Source: Acanthochlamys bracteata
Lineage: Eukaryota; Streptophyta; Magnoliopsida; Pandanales; Velloziaceae
Length of the DNA: 64,000 nt
NCBI GenBank assembly: GCA_019914995.1
Contig: CM034137.1
Coordinates: 3,286,001 to 3,350,000 of the forward strand
Direction: 5' to 3'
Below the pieces are notes generated by a model that saw nothing but the letters and a program-made list of their open reading frames with translations, did no database searches and was not told the origin of the DNA. The position numbers and the translations under genes are program-made. This document shows, piece by piece, positions 22,917 through 43,150 of this stretch (within the stretch, counting starts at the first letter, position 1; each line of letters starts with the position of its first letter).

Positions 22917-25900
22917 TTGTCTTCAACTTACCTCTTTTGAGTATTCTTATAAATTTTTTAGTATATTTTGGTTCAGATGTTTACTCATTTAGCATATTAA
23001 TGGCTAGCTTATTAGAACATTAAGCAGTTCATGTATGTTTCACTCATATAATATTGCCAATACTATGACTGATAAATACCTGATGGGAGATTAGGAAAAC
23101 TTGATATGAACTCTCTGCATTTGAAAAACCATGATTAGTTATTTAATTAAGAAATGTTGTTTCTATTGTTTATTTGATTTGCTTTTACTCACTGTAGTTG
23201 GTATTGTTGCAGTTAGATTACGGAATTGAGATTTTTTCTTGAATGTGTGGCTAAATTTTACTCACTGTAGTCTTAGAGCTAAAATTTTCGTTCGTTGTTC
23301 TGTAGTCTTAGCCATCTGTACAAAGAAATGGAGTTCATAATATTTGAATACGACAACTTATTTTGCTTTATGTTAGCTGTTTTTGTCGGAGGTACATGTG
23401 GGGCTATTCCTGATGAAAGATTAATTTTAAGGATAGTAGTTGAGCATAGACAATGTTATAGAATAGTTAGTACCATCTAAAGTGGGTAAGTACTCAAGTT
23501 GACTTGCATTTCTTTGTCCTAAGTTTGCGAGATTGTGAAAGATGATCCTGACTTTTTTCTTTTTATTTTTAATTTTTTCAGTGCCTTTTCTAAAGAATGT
23601 CTGCTTCATTCTTCTACATATGAATATATTCTCCTGGTATTTGCAACTGATATCACTTTGATGTCAGTTATCAGTCTACTTGTAAGAGAAGGGACCTGTA
23701 CAATATTACCAGATCCTATTCCTTCAGGCTTGATATTTGTGTGGATGCTTTTTGTTCTTCCAAATGAAGTGCCAAGTCCCCTACCAACTCCTACTCTGAT
23801 TTTTTATTTTTTTTTGGTTCTCATCCTTTTCATCTAAAAGAACTAGATGCATAGGCATTTCTGCTGCAACTTGGTCAAGAATAGTATGCGTTTTAGGTAG
23901 TCTTGGTCAGAGGAAGTTGTAAAATTTGTCGTTGGACACATGGAAATAGAGTTTGGACTAGTTTGCCTACTGTATTTTATCAATGTTAGACCATAAGGTT
24001 CCACCAACTGGGGAATGGAAACAGAGTTTGGACTAGTGCAATTGTTTGAAAGATCTGTTCAAACTTTTATTGGTAGGAGTTTAAATTTTTATTCGCATAT
24101 TCTTTCCTTAGAAGGATACCATGAGCACACTTTTCGTCCCCAAATATAGTCAATGTTGGCTAGAGCTTGGCTTTGATGCTTTTGGGGGAATTTAGGTAAG
24201 CTATATTCTGAGAGAAGCAAAGCTCTTGAAGCAAGGTGAAGTACTCCTTTCGCCCTAGTCTCTAGCCCCAGATTTTGATGAAGACATCTGACCAAACTGT
24301 TTCCTTTGTTGTTTCCCAACTCTTTTTATTTTAGTTGGTGACAAGGAGTAAATCTTTAAATTTGATCTCTGGTTATACTTGCTGATCTATACAAATTGAT
24401 TTGGTATTTCCAGGATTAATCTACATTGACTGCTCAGGAGACATGGATTCCTCCCCCAATTTGCGATATATCCTCTTAGAGCAAGAGCAGACTTCGACAG
24501 ACGCAGGCTTCAATTTTTCAGAAATTACAGTGATCTTTTTGTATTTTGTTATTCTTTATTTCTTTCCAAGTGGGCTTGTATCTAGTATAGTTGCCGATAC
24601 CATAGTTCTGCATTTATAGTACGATAAAGCAGATTATGTCTTGATGTCATATGGCTTGACTAAGTTAATAAAAGATCCAACGTCATTTCGTTTGGTCTAG
24701 TTCTCTACAGATGTACTATGTTGGGAAAATATTGGCAGTGACAATTCATTATTCTGATCGAAGAAATTTGGGAAGTGTTTTGAATAAAACATAACGTTAT
24801 TGTGTTTTGCAGTATTCCATCATTATAGATTCTCCTTTTAATTGGAAGGAAGAACTTGGAAACCTCTGTTTTGTGCTTGGATCGACAAATGATCTCTACT
24901 TTGGAAGCTGAATGCAAAGGACATGGAGTGCACTCTAAATGAGGACATGCAATTAAATTTTACAAGGAAAGATATGGATATCCTCGTTGATCGATGAGAA
25001 AATCCTTTGGAACGAAAACAAAATTGTACGAAGAATAAAATGAGAATGAGGGGGAAGGGTGCGGCAAGGAATATAATAAATGGATGATCATCAGATCAAA
25101 CAATTGAACAGCTGTATTGAGAGAATGGGGGAGTCACTACAAGGTAAATTTCTGGGAAAGAAAAATGATAAATTTATTTTTTCACGCCCCAATCGCTCCA
25201 TCGAATAACAACCATCCAATCTCTTATTAGGAGAACGCGGAGTGCCCGTATAGTGAAAAAAGTACTTATATCTTTTATCATATTAAAAATAGTGATTAAT
25301 TATAGTAAGATTAGGTTGACAATTAGAAATCAATGAGCAACAAATGGCGTTTGTCTTTTTATGATAGACATATTAGCATATCAATAAATAGTGGGTACAA
25401 TTATTTTTGCTTGAGAAGAATTATTGCATCAGAAATATTATATGGTGTATGATATATAACTACAAATCTTACCAATAAAAATTTGCTATGGAGACCCATT
25501 AAAATAGAAAGCAAAAGCTTGTCAAAATAAAGATATAATAAGAAAGCATGCAAGTTTTAGTGATTGATATACTGAAGTCTAGCTTTAAATTTAGAATTTT
25601 AGAATCTTTTAAAATTATTATTTTTAATTTATATTATTTGACAAAATAAGAAGAAAGTGTTTGTAAAGGATTAGCTAACTTTATACACTAGAGTCTAGCC
25701 TTAAATATTTAATACACAATTTAATCATATCTAATAATAAGATTGAGTTTGACAATTTATATCACTGTAATCAATAACAGACGCACTATCTTTAATATTA
25801 AAGATGAGTTTATGAGTAGTTGGTTTTTTTCGCTTTTTTTTTTTATTTAAAGATACGTCATTCCAATCTTAAAGTATTTAATTAACCCTGTAAAGTAAGC

Positions 25901-28900
25901 TATTTATCGTTAAAGACGAATATTTGGACTCGATGGTTCCCAAGCTAGCTTGTTATATACATTTGTGTTTGATGTTCATTCATTAGGTTCTCTAACATAT
26001 TATTTAGAAAGGAGACTCAAAAATAATAAGAGTGAAAATAGTGGAAATAAAAATAAGGAAGTTAAGGAAAAAAATAGTTATTTTAGTTACCGTATTTAAA
26101 TATATTAATCGTGTTTGGATAAAATGATAAATAAGTTAATAATGAAACAAACTATGATGAAAATTTTAAATGCTCCTTTTATTTTAATGCTGGGTATAAG
26201 ATAGCATACCGGGTGTTTAATGAGACACTTTTTTTTTAATTTTCTCTTTTTTTTTTTGTTTCTTAACAACCATCTTATTTTTAAAGAAAATAGAACTTTG
26301 AGAAAACCAATTTGGAAGATTTTGTAATAATACGAACATCTTAGGGTTGATTGATTTGTTTCTTGCAACTTTATGTTAGAAATCTTAATTCCTAGGTATT
26401 TTGATTTGTACCAATATAAAATATGAAAATATTATATTATCATGTTTGGTTTAGTTTGATCAAATGATTAAATTTTGTCAGAAATGCTATATTATCATGT
26501 TTGGTGTGCATTCAATATTTCTAGAAATCTTTACTATTTTAAGAAACTATCATTTTAAAGAAGCTTGTAATATATTATATAAATTATATGTGCGATATTT
26601 TAATAATTACTTGTAATCCAACTAGTTATGATATTAATATCTTATATAAAAGATTTGGATTCAAATCTCTAAAAGAAAATTATATAAGATTTTGATGATC
26701 GAGACGCAGACATAAGTTCGATATAGGTCTAAGGTTGAAATGGAATCATATATGCTCGACTATGAGTCAAAATATGGTCAAAATATAGTCATATATTGTT
26801 GAAAATATAGTCATACGGTCGCATACATAGGTCTCAATTGGATATGAAATGGATCATATGTTGTCAAAATATTGGTCAAAGTAGAAAGTAATAAGATCGA
26901 AATGTAATAATAATAACAATTATAATAGAAACACAACAACAAAGATATAACAAAGTTTATCTAGTATAAAATATAGTACAAGATATAACTAAACATAGTA
27001 TAAAATATATATAGAGTATAGTACAAAATATAAATTTTAATACATATACAATACACAAAATATAGTAGATTTCACACCTAATTATAATATAGTAAACTTT
27101 ACTGTATAATTAATACATCCTATTGATTCTATTGTAATGCCAATAAAGCAAATTCGTCTTTTGCATTGTTAGGCAATGAGAAAAAATATCCAATATTTTC
27201 CACTATCTCATGCGATAAATTTTCTAACTTTCAGCTTCTCCATTAGAGTTGAGCCTTCAATCTTCAAAACAACATCAAACACTTGATTTTTCAAAATATA
27301 TATGGACATGAGTTTCAACTAGAAGGAACTCTAGTGAGGCCCAAGCTATGGACATGAAGATTAATGCTATTTAATTTCAGCTTTAAATTTATTTTCAGCA
27401 CTTCTATTATCTTAGTTCTTAGTCTTAAACTCCACGGCTTCAAGGTTAACTTGAACCGTAACAAAGGATTTGTTGGACGACACTAAAGTTGGAGTTAGCT
27501 GAGTACTGTCATGTTTTTTATATTATTCTCGATTATTAGGAGTGCATGTGCTTTCTGTGTATGACAATAATATTATAAGTGCAAGAATTTTGCCAACCAT
27601 GGATGTTCTGGCACTGAGACAATATCTAGCTAGTTTCTTTTAATGTTCTAAAGAATGTTGGTGTTCGTAATTTCATTGGCGGCAACCCTTGTAACTATAG
27701 TAATAACCACAAGAGAGTCCATCAAATAAGGTTATTGTGAAATGATTTGTTAAGAGTTAAATATGGGAAAGATTGTTTAGATACAATGTTGGATTATAGA
27801 AGCTAATGGAGTATGGCACTTCCAAAATATAATTCGTATCCCTTCAAATTTTAGACTATATAGCACTCATTATATTCTCATGTATATTGTCTTTATAGAA
27901 AAAACAACCATAATGTCTTACTTATATTGTTTTTGTCTTTTGTGACAATTAAAAGATCGTTGTTTTTTGTTAGGCAACAGTAAGAATTTTACTCTCTCTG
28001 TCATGTCCATTACTCTGATGATTATGCTTGTGGTAGCTCTAGAGGGGTACTTTCACATTGACTTATACATAGTGCAAGGCACTATGCATTGCCATAGAAT
28101 GCAAAATTGATGTTTACATCTGTGCAACTCCAGAACATTGTTATGCTAGTAATCTTGTTTGAAGAATCTTAGATTAGTAGGATCCTACGTGCAGTATATG
28201 TCTCTTATTGTAAGATATCTATCAGTTATTTACAAGAAAAATATTGTTTAGTAGGGAGGCTTGCGAAATTAGACAGCTCAATCAGTTTATTGCAACTTTA
28301 TTAGTATTAATAAATATTTTGGTGAATGTTATGTATACTTTTGTTGCCTAGTATACGATGTTTAATGCTTATTGCTCTAAAGCATATATTTCTTAAGTTG
28401 GTATTGTATTAATCTTAGGCGGTGTATATATTTTTGTTGGTAATGTGTTTTCATGAGATGCAACTATTGTACCTATAATTTTGGATATGAAATATTTTCA
28501 TGAAGATGCAACTATTGTACATGCATTAGCATGAAAATTACAAGAGATGTCTTTCTCAATGTGAATGCCAGATGCATTTTGTATCATCAGTCAAAATATA
28601 TGAAATAATCAAAATTTGTTTGTCTTGCAAAATCATCAAACTCGTTGAAGTTGAATGAATCAAAGTTCAAGGAGAAGAAGCTACCATCTTTCATCAATAC
28701 ATTGATAATGAAATAACTGGAAACATTTACTTTGTGATTATGTTTCTGTCGGCTGGCTTATTGTTATGATTCTGTGATCCTAAAATCTTTGATGTCATCC
28801 TGAAATATTTGTATAATAACTTCATTTTGGTTATGTATTTAGTAGCTTGCAAGTAATACTTCAATAAAAAAAATAAAACGTTACATCAAAATAATTGTGA

Positions 28901-29239
28901 AGTATTTTAGTCTTTACTTATAATTCTCCATCTATTGCTCTTCCTTTTTTTTTACTCTTTTAATTCAAACAAGTTAAATCTTTACACTTCGTTACTTTTT
29001 AATAGTAAACCTATTGCTGACTTTCAGCTTACTAGAATAGACCCTAGTATAGCCTCAGATAGAGCAGAACGGTTAAACTTTACACTTCTACTTCTTTCCA
29101 TCCCTTCACCTACTCTCACTATTTTCTCTTTCCTCTTCCATACTACTAATAATCTAAAAGCTATGTAGATATAATTATTTACTTCATATTGTTTGTATAT
29201 TATTCAGATATATTATTAAGAGTAATAAAGGATTAAAGC
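22917..29239. other. long gene-poor region downstream of the NHL gene
   Basis: The first part is probably the NHL 3' untranslated region. Between 23.2 and 24.7 kb the base composition is moderate and splice-like sites occur (for example TATTTCCAG|GATTAAT at 24405-24420), but no recognisable protein segment is present. From 25.2 to 29.2 kb the DNA is AT-rich and decayed, with scattered GC-richer patches at 27.2-28.6 kb that may be old transposon remains. I cannot name any feature with support. Confidence 0.4.
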
Positions 29240-30250
29240 ATTACTCTTGTTTGGTAAGAAGAGTAAAGTGAGGAGTAATTAAGATACTTTTTATAAAAGT
29301 TTGCAATATTCTTATTTGGAATTAGAAACTTAAATTTATTTTATGAAGAATAGAATAGAGTGAAAAAACGATGATGATTTTAATACTTTTTATTGATTAA
29401 ATTTGGTCGATTTGTTGTTTAAATTAAAAAAAATCATTTGATGTAGATTAGAGGTTATTGTATGCTGATCTGAATTTAGGACGTGGTAGTAGAGGAGAGG
29501 CATAGACAAGATAAACAGTATGAGAGATAAGACGAGTTCGGAACATTGAGCCAAAAAAATACAAAATAATATGATAGATAATAAAATATTTTGATATAAT
29601 ATAAAAAATCTAAAATCTCAACACTTACAAATTTATCCTCATTGAGTGTCAAATTGAGTGTATGTAAAAGTAATTGAGAGTAATAAATCAAGTACACTCT
29701 ATGGTCCTTGTTGACAATAATTTTGTAAGACTGATAGAGAATAAATTTACTCTCTATTACTCTTATTTGAAGAGTATGATAGAGAGTAAATTGTTACATA
29801 ATAATATATATTATAATAATAAATTATAGTATTTTTGTATGGGCTGAGATTTTTTATTTTTCATATTACTCTAAAATATTTTTTATTATCTATCATATTG
29901 TTTTTGTTCTTTTTTTCTGTCTTTTGTATCTGTTGTTCACCTGTTTTGCACCCGCCACGTCTCTGCTCGTGCCTGTATTGTTTGTGCGGTGCCTCGTTTC
30001 ACCTCTACCGCCTCATCCTAAATTTAGATAAGCATACCATAAACTATATTTGTAAATTTAAAACTCGATTCATTTTTTTGAGCCAACCAACATACCAAAT
30101 TTAATCAATAAAATATTTTTAAATTAATTTATTTTTTTCACTCTACTTTACTTCTCATAATAGAATATAGATTTTTTCACTTCAATGAAGTAGATTTTTT
30201 TATATATAATTACCTTATTCTTCTAACCAACTCTGTTAATTTTCATTACT
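29240..30250. mobile_element. foldback element with long inverted arms upstream of the E2 gene
   Basis: The left arm (about 29240-29623) and right arm (about 29843-30240) are diverged inverted copies. Matching landmarks include ATGATAGATAATA (29571-29583) against TATTATCTATCAT (29884-29896), CTGAATTTAGGA against TCCTAAATTTAG, and ATTGATTAAATTTGGT against ACCAAATTTAATCAAT. The loop contains a second palindrome. There is no transposase. A central ACTCTC-rich unit also recurs in inverted orientation at about 30350-30470. This is consistent with a large MITE or foldback element, possibly composite. Confidence 0.65.
29746..29790. repeat. 45-bp palindrome in the foldback loop
   Basis: Arms TTTACTCTCTAT (29746-29757) and ATAGAGAGTAAA (29779-29790) are perfect inverted copies around a short loop, with a nested ACTCTT/AAGAGT pair inside. 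Confidence 0.85.
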
Positions 30251-30613
30251 CTTATTAATATATTCAACTAATATTAGAGTCAATAATTGCTCTTACTCTC
30301 TATTATTTTTTTTTTCTTAATCTATCTATAAATCTTGATCACACTTTAAATTAAAGTGTAACCAATCACCATATAAAAGTACTAGAAAGTAAAATTATTC
30401 TATATTACTTTTATAAAATTATTGTCAAATAAAAATGATGGAGAGTAATTAATTGTTTCACTCTTTAATAGTCTTAGTACTCTTAATTCAAATACATTAT
30501 AATAAAATTTTGTGAAATAAGAATAATTGAGAGTAATTAATTCTTTTTCTGTGCGTTACTCTCGTTTAGTCAATCTAAACACACTGTACAGAAGCTGGCC
30601 CGACTCCTTGCTC

Positions 30614-30619
30614 TATAAA
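30614..30619 (+). promoter_or_regulatory. TATA box of the E2 gene
   Basis: TATAAA in the context GCTCTATAAAGACC, 230 bp before the start codon and just right of the foldback region. Transcription would start near 30645, in a pyrimidine-rich leader. Confidence 0.6.
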
Positions 30620-30689
30620 GACCACTTCGCCGTCTACGTTTATTTTCTTCTCTCGCTCGCCTCAGTACTGTGTTCTCAGACATTTCCAG

Positions 30690-30832
30690 GTATTTGTTTT
30701 TTCTTCGTTGTCTAATAGTTGGAGAGTTGTTGATTTCGATTTTGTAAATTGTAGATAGATTGATTGCTGTTGTTTGGATCTGATCTTATTGAATTCGTGG
30801 TGATTGTTGTGGTTGTTGTTTGATTTGTTTAG
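30690..30832 (+). other. probable leader (5' UTR) intron of the E2 gene
   Basis: Donor CATTTCCAG|GTATTTG and acceptor TTGTTTAG (ending at 30832; an alternative AG lies at 30838-30839) bound a T-rich segment immediately before the start codon. Leader introns are common in plant ubiquitin-conjugating enzyme genes. Confidence 0.6.
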
Positions 30833-30843
30833 CTCTTAGCGCC

Positions 30844-38658
<7,815 letters not shown>

Positions 38659-38950
38659 CTAGCCAACCAGATGGCTGAAGTCCTTCTGCTTGATTATCAG
38701 TTGCTGTATGTGAGAAAGCAAAGCTGAATGGTCGTCTCTGATCTCCCTTTCAAGTTAGGCAATTAGGAAAGGAGACTCCAGTCATGCAACTTAATGTGGA
38801 AGAGAGAAAAACGAAACAACATTTTATTGGTTGTGTGGAAATGCTGTGTATCAAGTGGATGGTCTTTAATTATCCTTAAAATCAGTTGAATATTTACGTG
38901 CATCTGTTCCGTTCTTTTGTTGTCCTTTTAATTTGGTCTTATTTTCAGCT
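38659..38950 (+). other. probable 3' untranslated region of the E2 gene
   Basis: Moderate-composition sequence follows the TAG at 38656-38658, with T-rich tracts near 38910-38940 but no clear AATAAA signal. The boundary is estimated. Confidence 0.4.
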
Positions 38951-40930
38951 TAGCATTGAGTCAGAGTTACCGTGCTTCGTTCCTTGGGCAGGAGCCTCGA
39001 AGTCACCCGGCTGATAATGCCCACAAGCTAGGCACAACCATTCATTGCCTTCCGCTTTCTAGAGTTGGGATGTTATCTCTGTAGCTTGGCACTATGTTTT
39101 TCTGTTTGAGAGCAAAAATATTGCCCTGCAGCTTGGCAACTGGCAATTACTTTTGCAATTTTGCTGTGATCTTCTAGGACTTACTTTTATGTGAGAAACA
39201 GGATGAATTATCTAAGACCTGGAAAGATAATTTCTACGCAGGCTCCACTGTTCGCAACTTACCGAAGGTCTTCTTCCTCCCTAGTGTTAACGCCATCAGA
39301 AGGCAATCTTTTTGAAAGTTTGGAAATGCTGAACAGAGTTGTAGCTTATTTTTGTAATTTGTCTCAGTTGTTTCAACAAGTCTTTGACAGCAAAGAAGAT
39401 AGGAGGATCTGACTGATCAAAGTTGGTTTAGCTCTCTCGGATCACAAATGAAAGGACTACATAAGATATTCAAGTAGCTGGACCGAAGGACCTGTTACCT
39501 ACATAGCCGAAATAGCAGGGCCAATTACCATGATCTGTCACTTTTAACAAGTAAATCAATGTCCTTTCTAAGTAATGCATCTAAAAAACTGTTTCTTCTA
39601 TAATTACACGTCCGATTAACACGTAATGTCCATGTATATGCAGAGATAATTCTTTGCGCGGATGGAAAATCTTGGCAAGCTTGAATGGCATCAGAAAAAG
39701 ATTTATCCAGATGATTTTGAGGTAGATTTGTGTTTGCGACACATCATGATTTTCTCTGATTATGTCAAGATAGTGGCCAGCTGATCATGTGGGTAAGAGA
39801 GGATTTTGCCTCTTGCCAAAAACCTTTCTTTTTGATATGCAATATACCATAAGTCAAATTTCATGGACGAAATTTTTTTAAAATAAAAAATATTTTTTTT
39901 ATTAAAAAAATAAAAATAAGTAATAAAAAAATTTTACTACGAATTTTTTAAATTTTTTTAATTTATAAAAAAAATTTGAAATGAAATGTCAAACATCTTT
40001 TTCTTTGACAAAACTAAAAGTACATCAAAAGTTCTCACAAAATAAAATTATTCATGAAAGTTTTTATAATCGTTTAATTGAATTATGATTTCATGTATGA
40101 TTGTAGACTCTTGAGTGATATGAGTTAGACTACACATCACTGTGAAGTCTTTCCAGAATTACTGTACCTAATGGCCAGTTAGAAAATCTACGAGTAATCA
40201 TGGATACTGAACAACTCATACATACAAATATGAAAGATGTATAGGTTGAAGACACAGAATAACGGACGGTGTACATTAGGCTTGAAGTCTTCAGCATTAA
40301 ATAGATGGACTGATTCAGAACACAAGGAATGGTAGGCTATGGAATAAACTATACAAAATCATACATGGAGAAGAACAAGTTAAGATACGCTAGATTGAAG
40401 TTGCACTTCCTGTTCCTCACATGGAAGCTCGTAAATGTTTGTCCTGCAACGTTGCCATGTAATTAATGACAACGGACTTCAACGCCTCGGGTCTCCGTCT
40501 ACGATTACGACATATCTATATATATAGTAGACTTATAAAATAATACATAAAACTACTTTAGTTATCATAATACACATTATTATATTCAATTAGGGAATAG
40601 CAGCCTTACCTTGATTACAATTAATTACATTGCATCTAATATCGTTTTCTTTCTCTACGTGCATGCCTGTTTCTTTTCTTGATCATGCATCCATATATTT
40701 AATTTCCACTACTTCATCTTGTGATCATATATATGTATGTAGATGTTATATTATCTAATATAGAACTTTTTTTTTGAGTACTATATGCAACTTCTTGATC
40801 ATCTGTATTATGCGTCAACGTTTGAGATAAAATTTAAATCGATGATCATTTGGTTTTAAACACGGAGACGTGTATGTAGTATGGAATCATACATGGAGTA
40901 ATACTTTAATGTATATAGGAGTTGAAGAAT
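38951..40930. other. intergenic region after the E2 gene
   Basis: No supported gene. An exon-like short frame at about 39663-39722 (MENLGKLEWHQKKIYPDDFE, ending at a GAG|GTAGAT donor-like site) was noted but not recognised. An AT-rich repeat-family member lies at about 39870-40010. Confidence 0.35.
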
Positions 40931-41320
40931 GACATTTAGATTACTTAACGCAATCATTTATATGTAGACTTATAAATTTTATATTGGTTCAATTGTGCTT
41001 CATTGCAGTAGTATCTAGCTAGATCTTTCCTACTAGCTAAATCGCAAGTTTAATATAAAAATTTGGGATCTTTCCTAATGTTTGTATTGTAATTACTTAA
41101 GTAAGTGGTCCTCGCGTGAATGTATGACATTTAGATTACGTAACGCAATCATTTATATGTAGACTTATAAATTTTATAGAGGTTCAATTGTGCTTCATTG
41201 CAGTAGTATCTAGCTAGCGCTTTCCTTCTAGTTAAATCGCAAGTTTAATATAAAAATTTGGGATCTTTCCTAATGTTTGTATTCTAATTACTTAATTAAG
41301 TGGTCCTCGTGTGAATGAAT
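40931..41320 (+). repeat. tandem duplication, 2 x 195 bp
   Basis: Copies 40931-41125 and 41126-41320 both start GACATTTAGATTAC and run through TTCATTGCAGTAGTATCTAG to GTGAATG. They differ by only a few substitutions, so the duplication is young. No coding content. Confidence 0.95.
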
Positions 41321-41385
41321 TACAAGATTTATATTTATCATTCTAAATTCCAAATAATTAATAAGAGATCAAAAATATATATATA

Positions 41386-41808
41386 TGGAGAGTGATAGGA
41401 GTAATTTTTTTTAGATGCGTTTTCGGACACTCCTTTTTCGATTTATGACCGTGGTAATCTTCAAATTTAATTTATATCGTTGAACATTAATAACTATGAG
41501 TTAGAAATCTACCCATAAAATTTTAACTCAATTGGATTACGAATTCACCTCTATCCGATCACTTTATCAAAATGATAGAAAGTAAAAAAAATTTAAAAAT
41601 ATATATGTTGTATTAGTTTTGTCATTTTGATCAAGTGATCTGATAGAGGTGAATTCGTGATCCAATTGAGCTAAAATTTATGGATAGTTTTATAACTCAT
41701 AGTCTTCATATCTAACGGTTAAGATTAGATTTAAGATCACCTCAATCATAAATCGAAAAAGGAGGTCTGAAAATACCTCTAAAAAAAAAGTGCCCCTATC
41801 TCTTTCAT
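41386..41808. mobile_element. palindromic foldback element A
   Basis: The two halves are inverted copies: GGATTACGAATTCACCTCTA on the left against TAGAGGTGAATTCGTGATCC on the right, and CTCCTTTTTCGATTTATGA against TCATAAATCGAAAAAGGAG. The ends lie in AT microsatellites, the preferred landing site of such elements. It has no coding capacity. Confidence 0.85.
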
Positions 41809-41829
41809 ATATATATATATATATATATA
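41807..41829. repeat. (AT)n microsatellite between foldback elements
   Basis: About eleven AT dinucleotides mark the junction between elements A and B. Confidence 0.95.
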
Positions 41830-41830
41830 A

Positions 41831-42248
41831 AGAGTGGGGATAGGTGCACATAATTTTTTATGAGCACATCACCGCAACATCAGTTCAATTCTATCAGTAC
41901 AAAGCTTCAAAAGTGATTTCCACTGTTGGATATAAAGAACTATAAGTTGATAATATATTAACAAAATTTTAACTCAATCGGATCACGAATCAATCTTTAT
42001 CCGATTTCTTGATCATGATATAAATGAAAAAAATTCAAAACATATATATTATCTTATTTTTGTCATATTGATTAAGAAGTAAGATGAAAACTATTTTTCA
42101 ATCGGATTAAGTTTAAATTTTGTCAACATATTCTCAATTCATAATTTTTCGTATTTAACGATAGGGATCAGTTTTGAAGCTTGCTATGAGGAAATCGAAT
42201 TGATGAACACCGATGTGCCCCTAACAAATAAGTACTCCTATCACCACA
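41831..42248. mobile_element. palindromic foldback element B
   Basis: The same design as element A, with diverged arms: GGATAGGTGCACAT on the left against ATGTGCCCCTAAC on the right, and TCAATCGGATCACGAATC against CAATCGGATTAAG. The shared internal motif 'ACTCAATCGGAT..CGAATC' links it to elements A, C and D. Confidence 0.75.
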
Positions 42249-42255
42249 ATATATA

Positions 42256-42670
42256 TGATAGAAATACATGCTATTTTTATAGGCTCATTATGCAAATGAC
42301 AGTCAAAAGTGGCCGGCGATATTTCTAAATTTAATCTCCACCGTTAGATATGAAGAATTATGAGTTAAAAATATATTGATAAAATTTCAGCTCAATTGGA
42401 ATACGAACCGAACTCCATCGAAATTTTTGATCAGATTGATACAAAAATTAAATATATATACTTTCTCAATTTTAACTTTTTCTGTCATTTTGATCAAAAA
42501 TTCTGATGAAAATCGATTCCTATTCCGATTGGGTTGAAATTTTTTCAACATATTTTCAACTTATGAATTTTCATTACCCATGGTAAATATTGAACTTAGA
42601 AATCTCGCTGGCTATTTTTTACCAGCATGTGCATTATGTGCTTCTAAAAATAACAAGTGTTCTATCATAT
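42256..42670. mobile_element. palindromic foldback element C
   Basis: The left end GATAGAAATACATGCTATTT is inverted at the right end (AAATAACAAGTGTTCTATC), and GCATAATG/CATTATGC type motifs mirror each other further in. The centre (TTTTTGATCAGATTGATAC against CATTTTGATCAAAAATTC) is near-palindromic. It is bounded by ATATAT tracts. Confidence 0.75.
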
Positions 42671-42679
42671 ATATATATC

Positions 42680-43150
42680 TAGCTTTTTGATCAATATGAC
42701 AAAAAAGTTGACAAAAAAGTTCAACAAAAATTACAAAATATAAGATTTTTTCTTTTTTAGTCTTCTTATGTGTTGCAATTTTTTTCAACTTTTTTTTTAT
42801 GTTATCTTGATCAAGAAGCTAGATAGAGATCGATTCGTTATTCGATTGAGCTGAAATTTTATCAGTATGTTTATTACTCATAATTCTTTATTTTAAACGG
42901 TGAAGATTAGACATGTGCTATTAGCACTATATCGGCTTTTTCGATCATATTTGGCTCGAAAAATCTTTAAATTTAATTTTCATCGTTCGATATGTAGAAT
43001 TATGAGTTATAAATATGCTAACAAAAATTAAATCAATGGGACCACGAATCGGCTTTCATTCGGTTATATATTTTATTTTTGAATCATTTTGATCAAGTGG
43101 CAAGATAGATGTCGATTATTATTTAGTATAATATTATTTAGTCTTAGTTA
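42680..43150. mobile_element. foldback-type element D, rearranged or incomplete
   Basis: It contains the same internal motifs as elements A-C (TTGATCAAGAAGCTAGATAGA, ATTCGATTGAGCTGAAAT, and again TTTGATCAAGTGGCAAGATA), but the arm order is not a simple palindrome. It looks like one or two partial copies joined. Confidence 0.55.
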
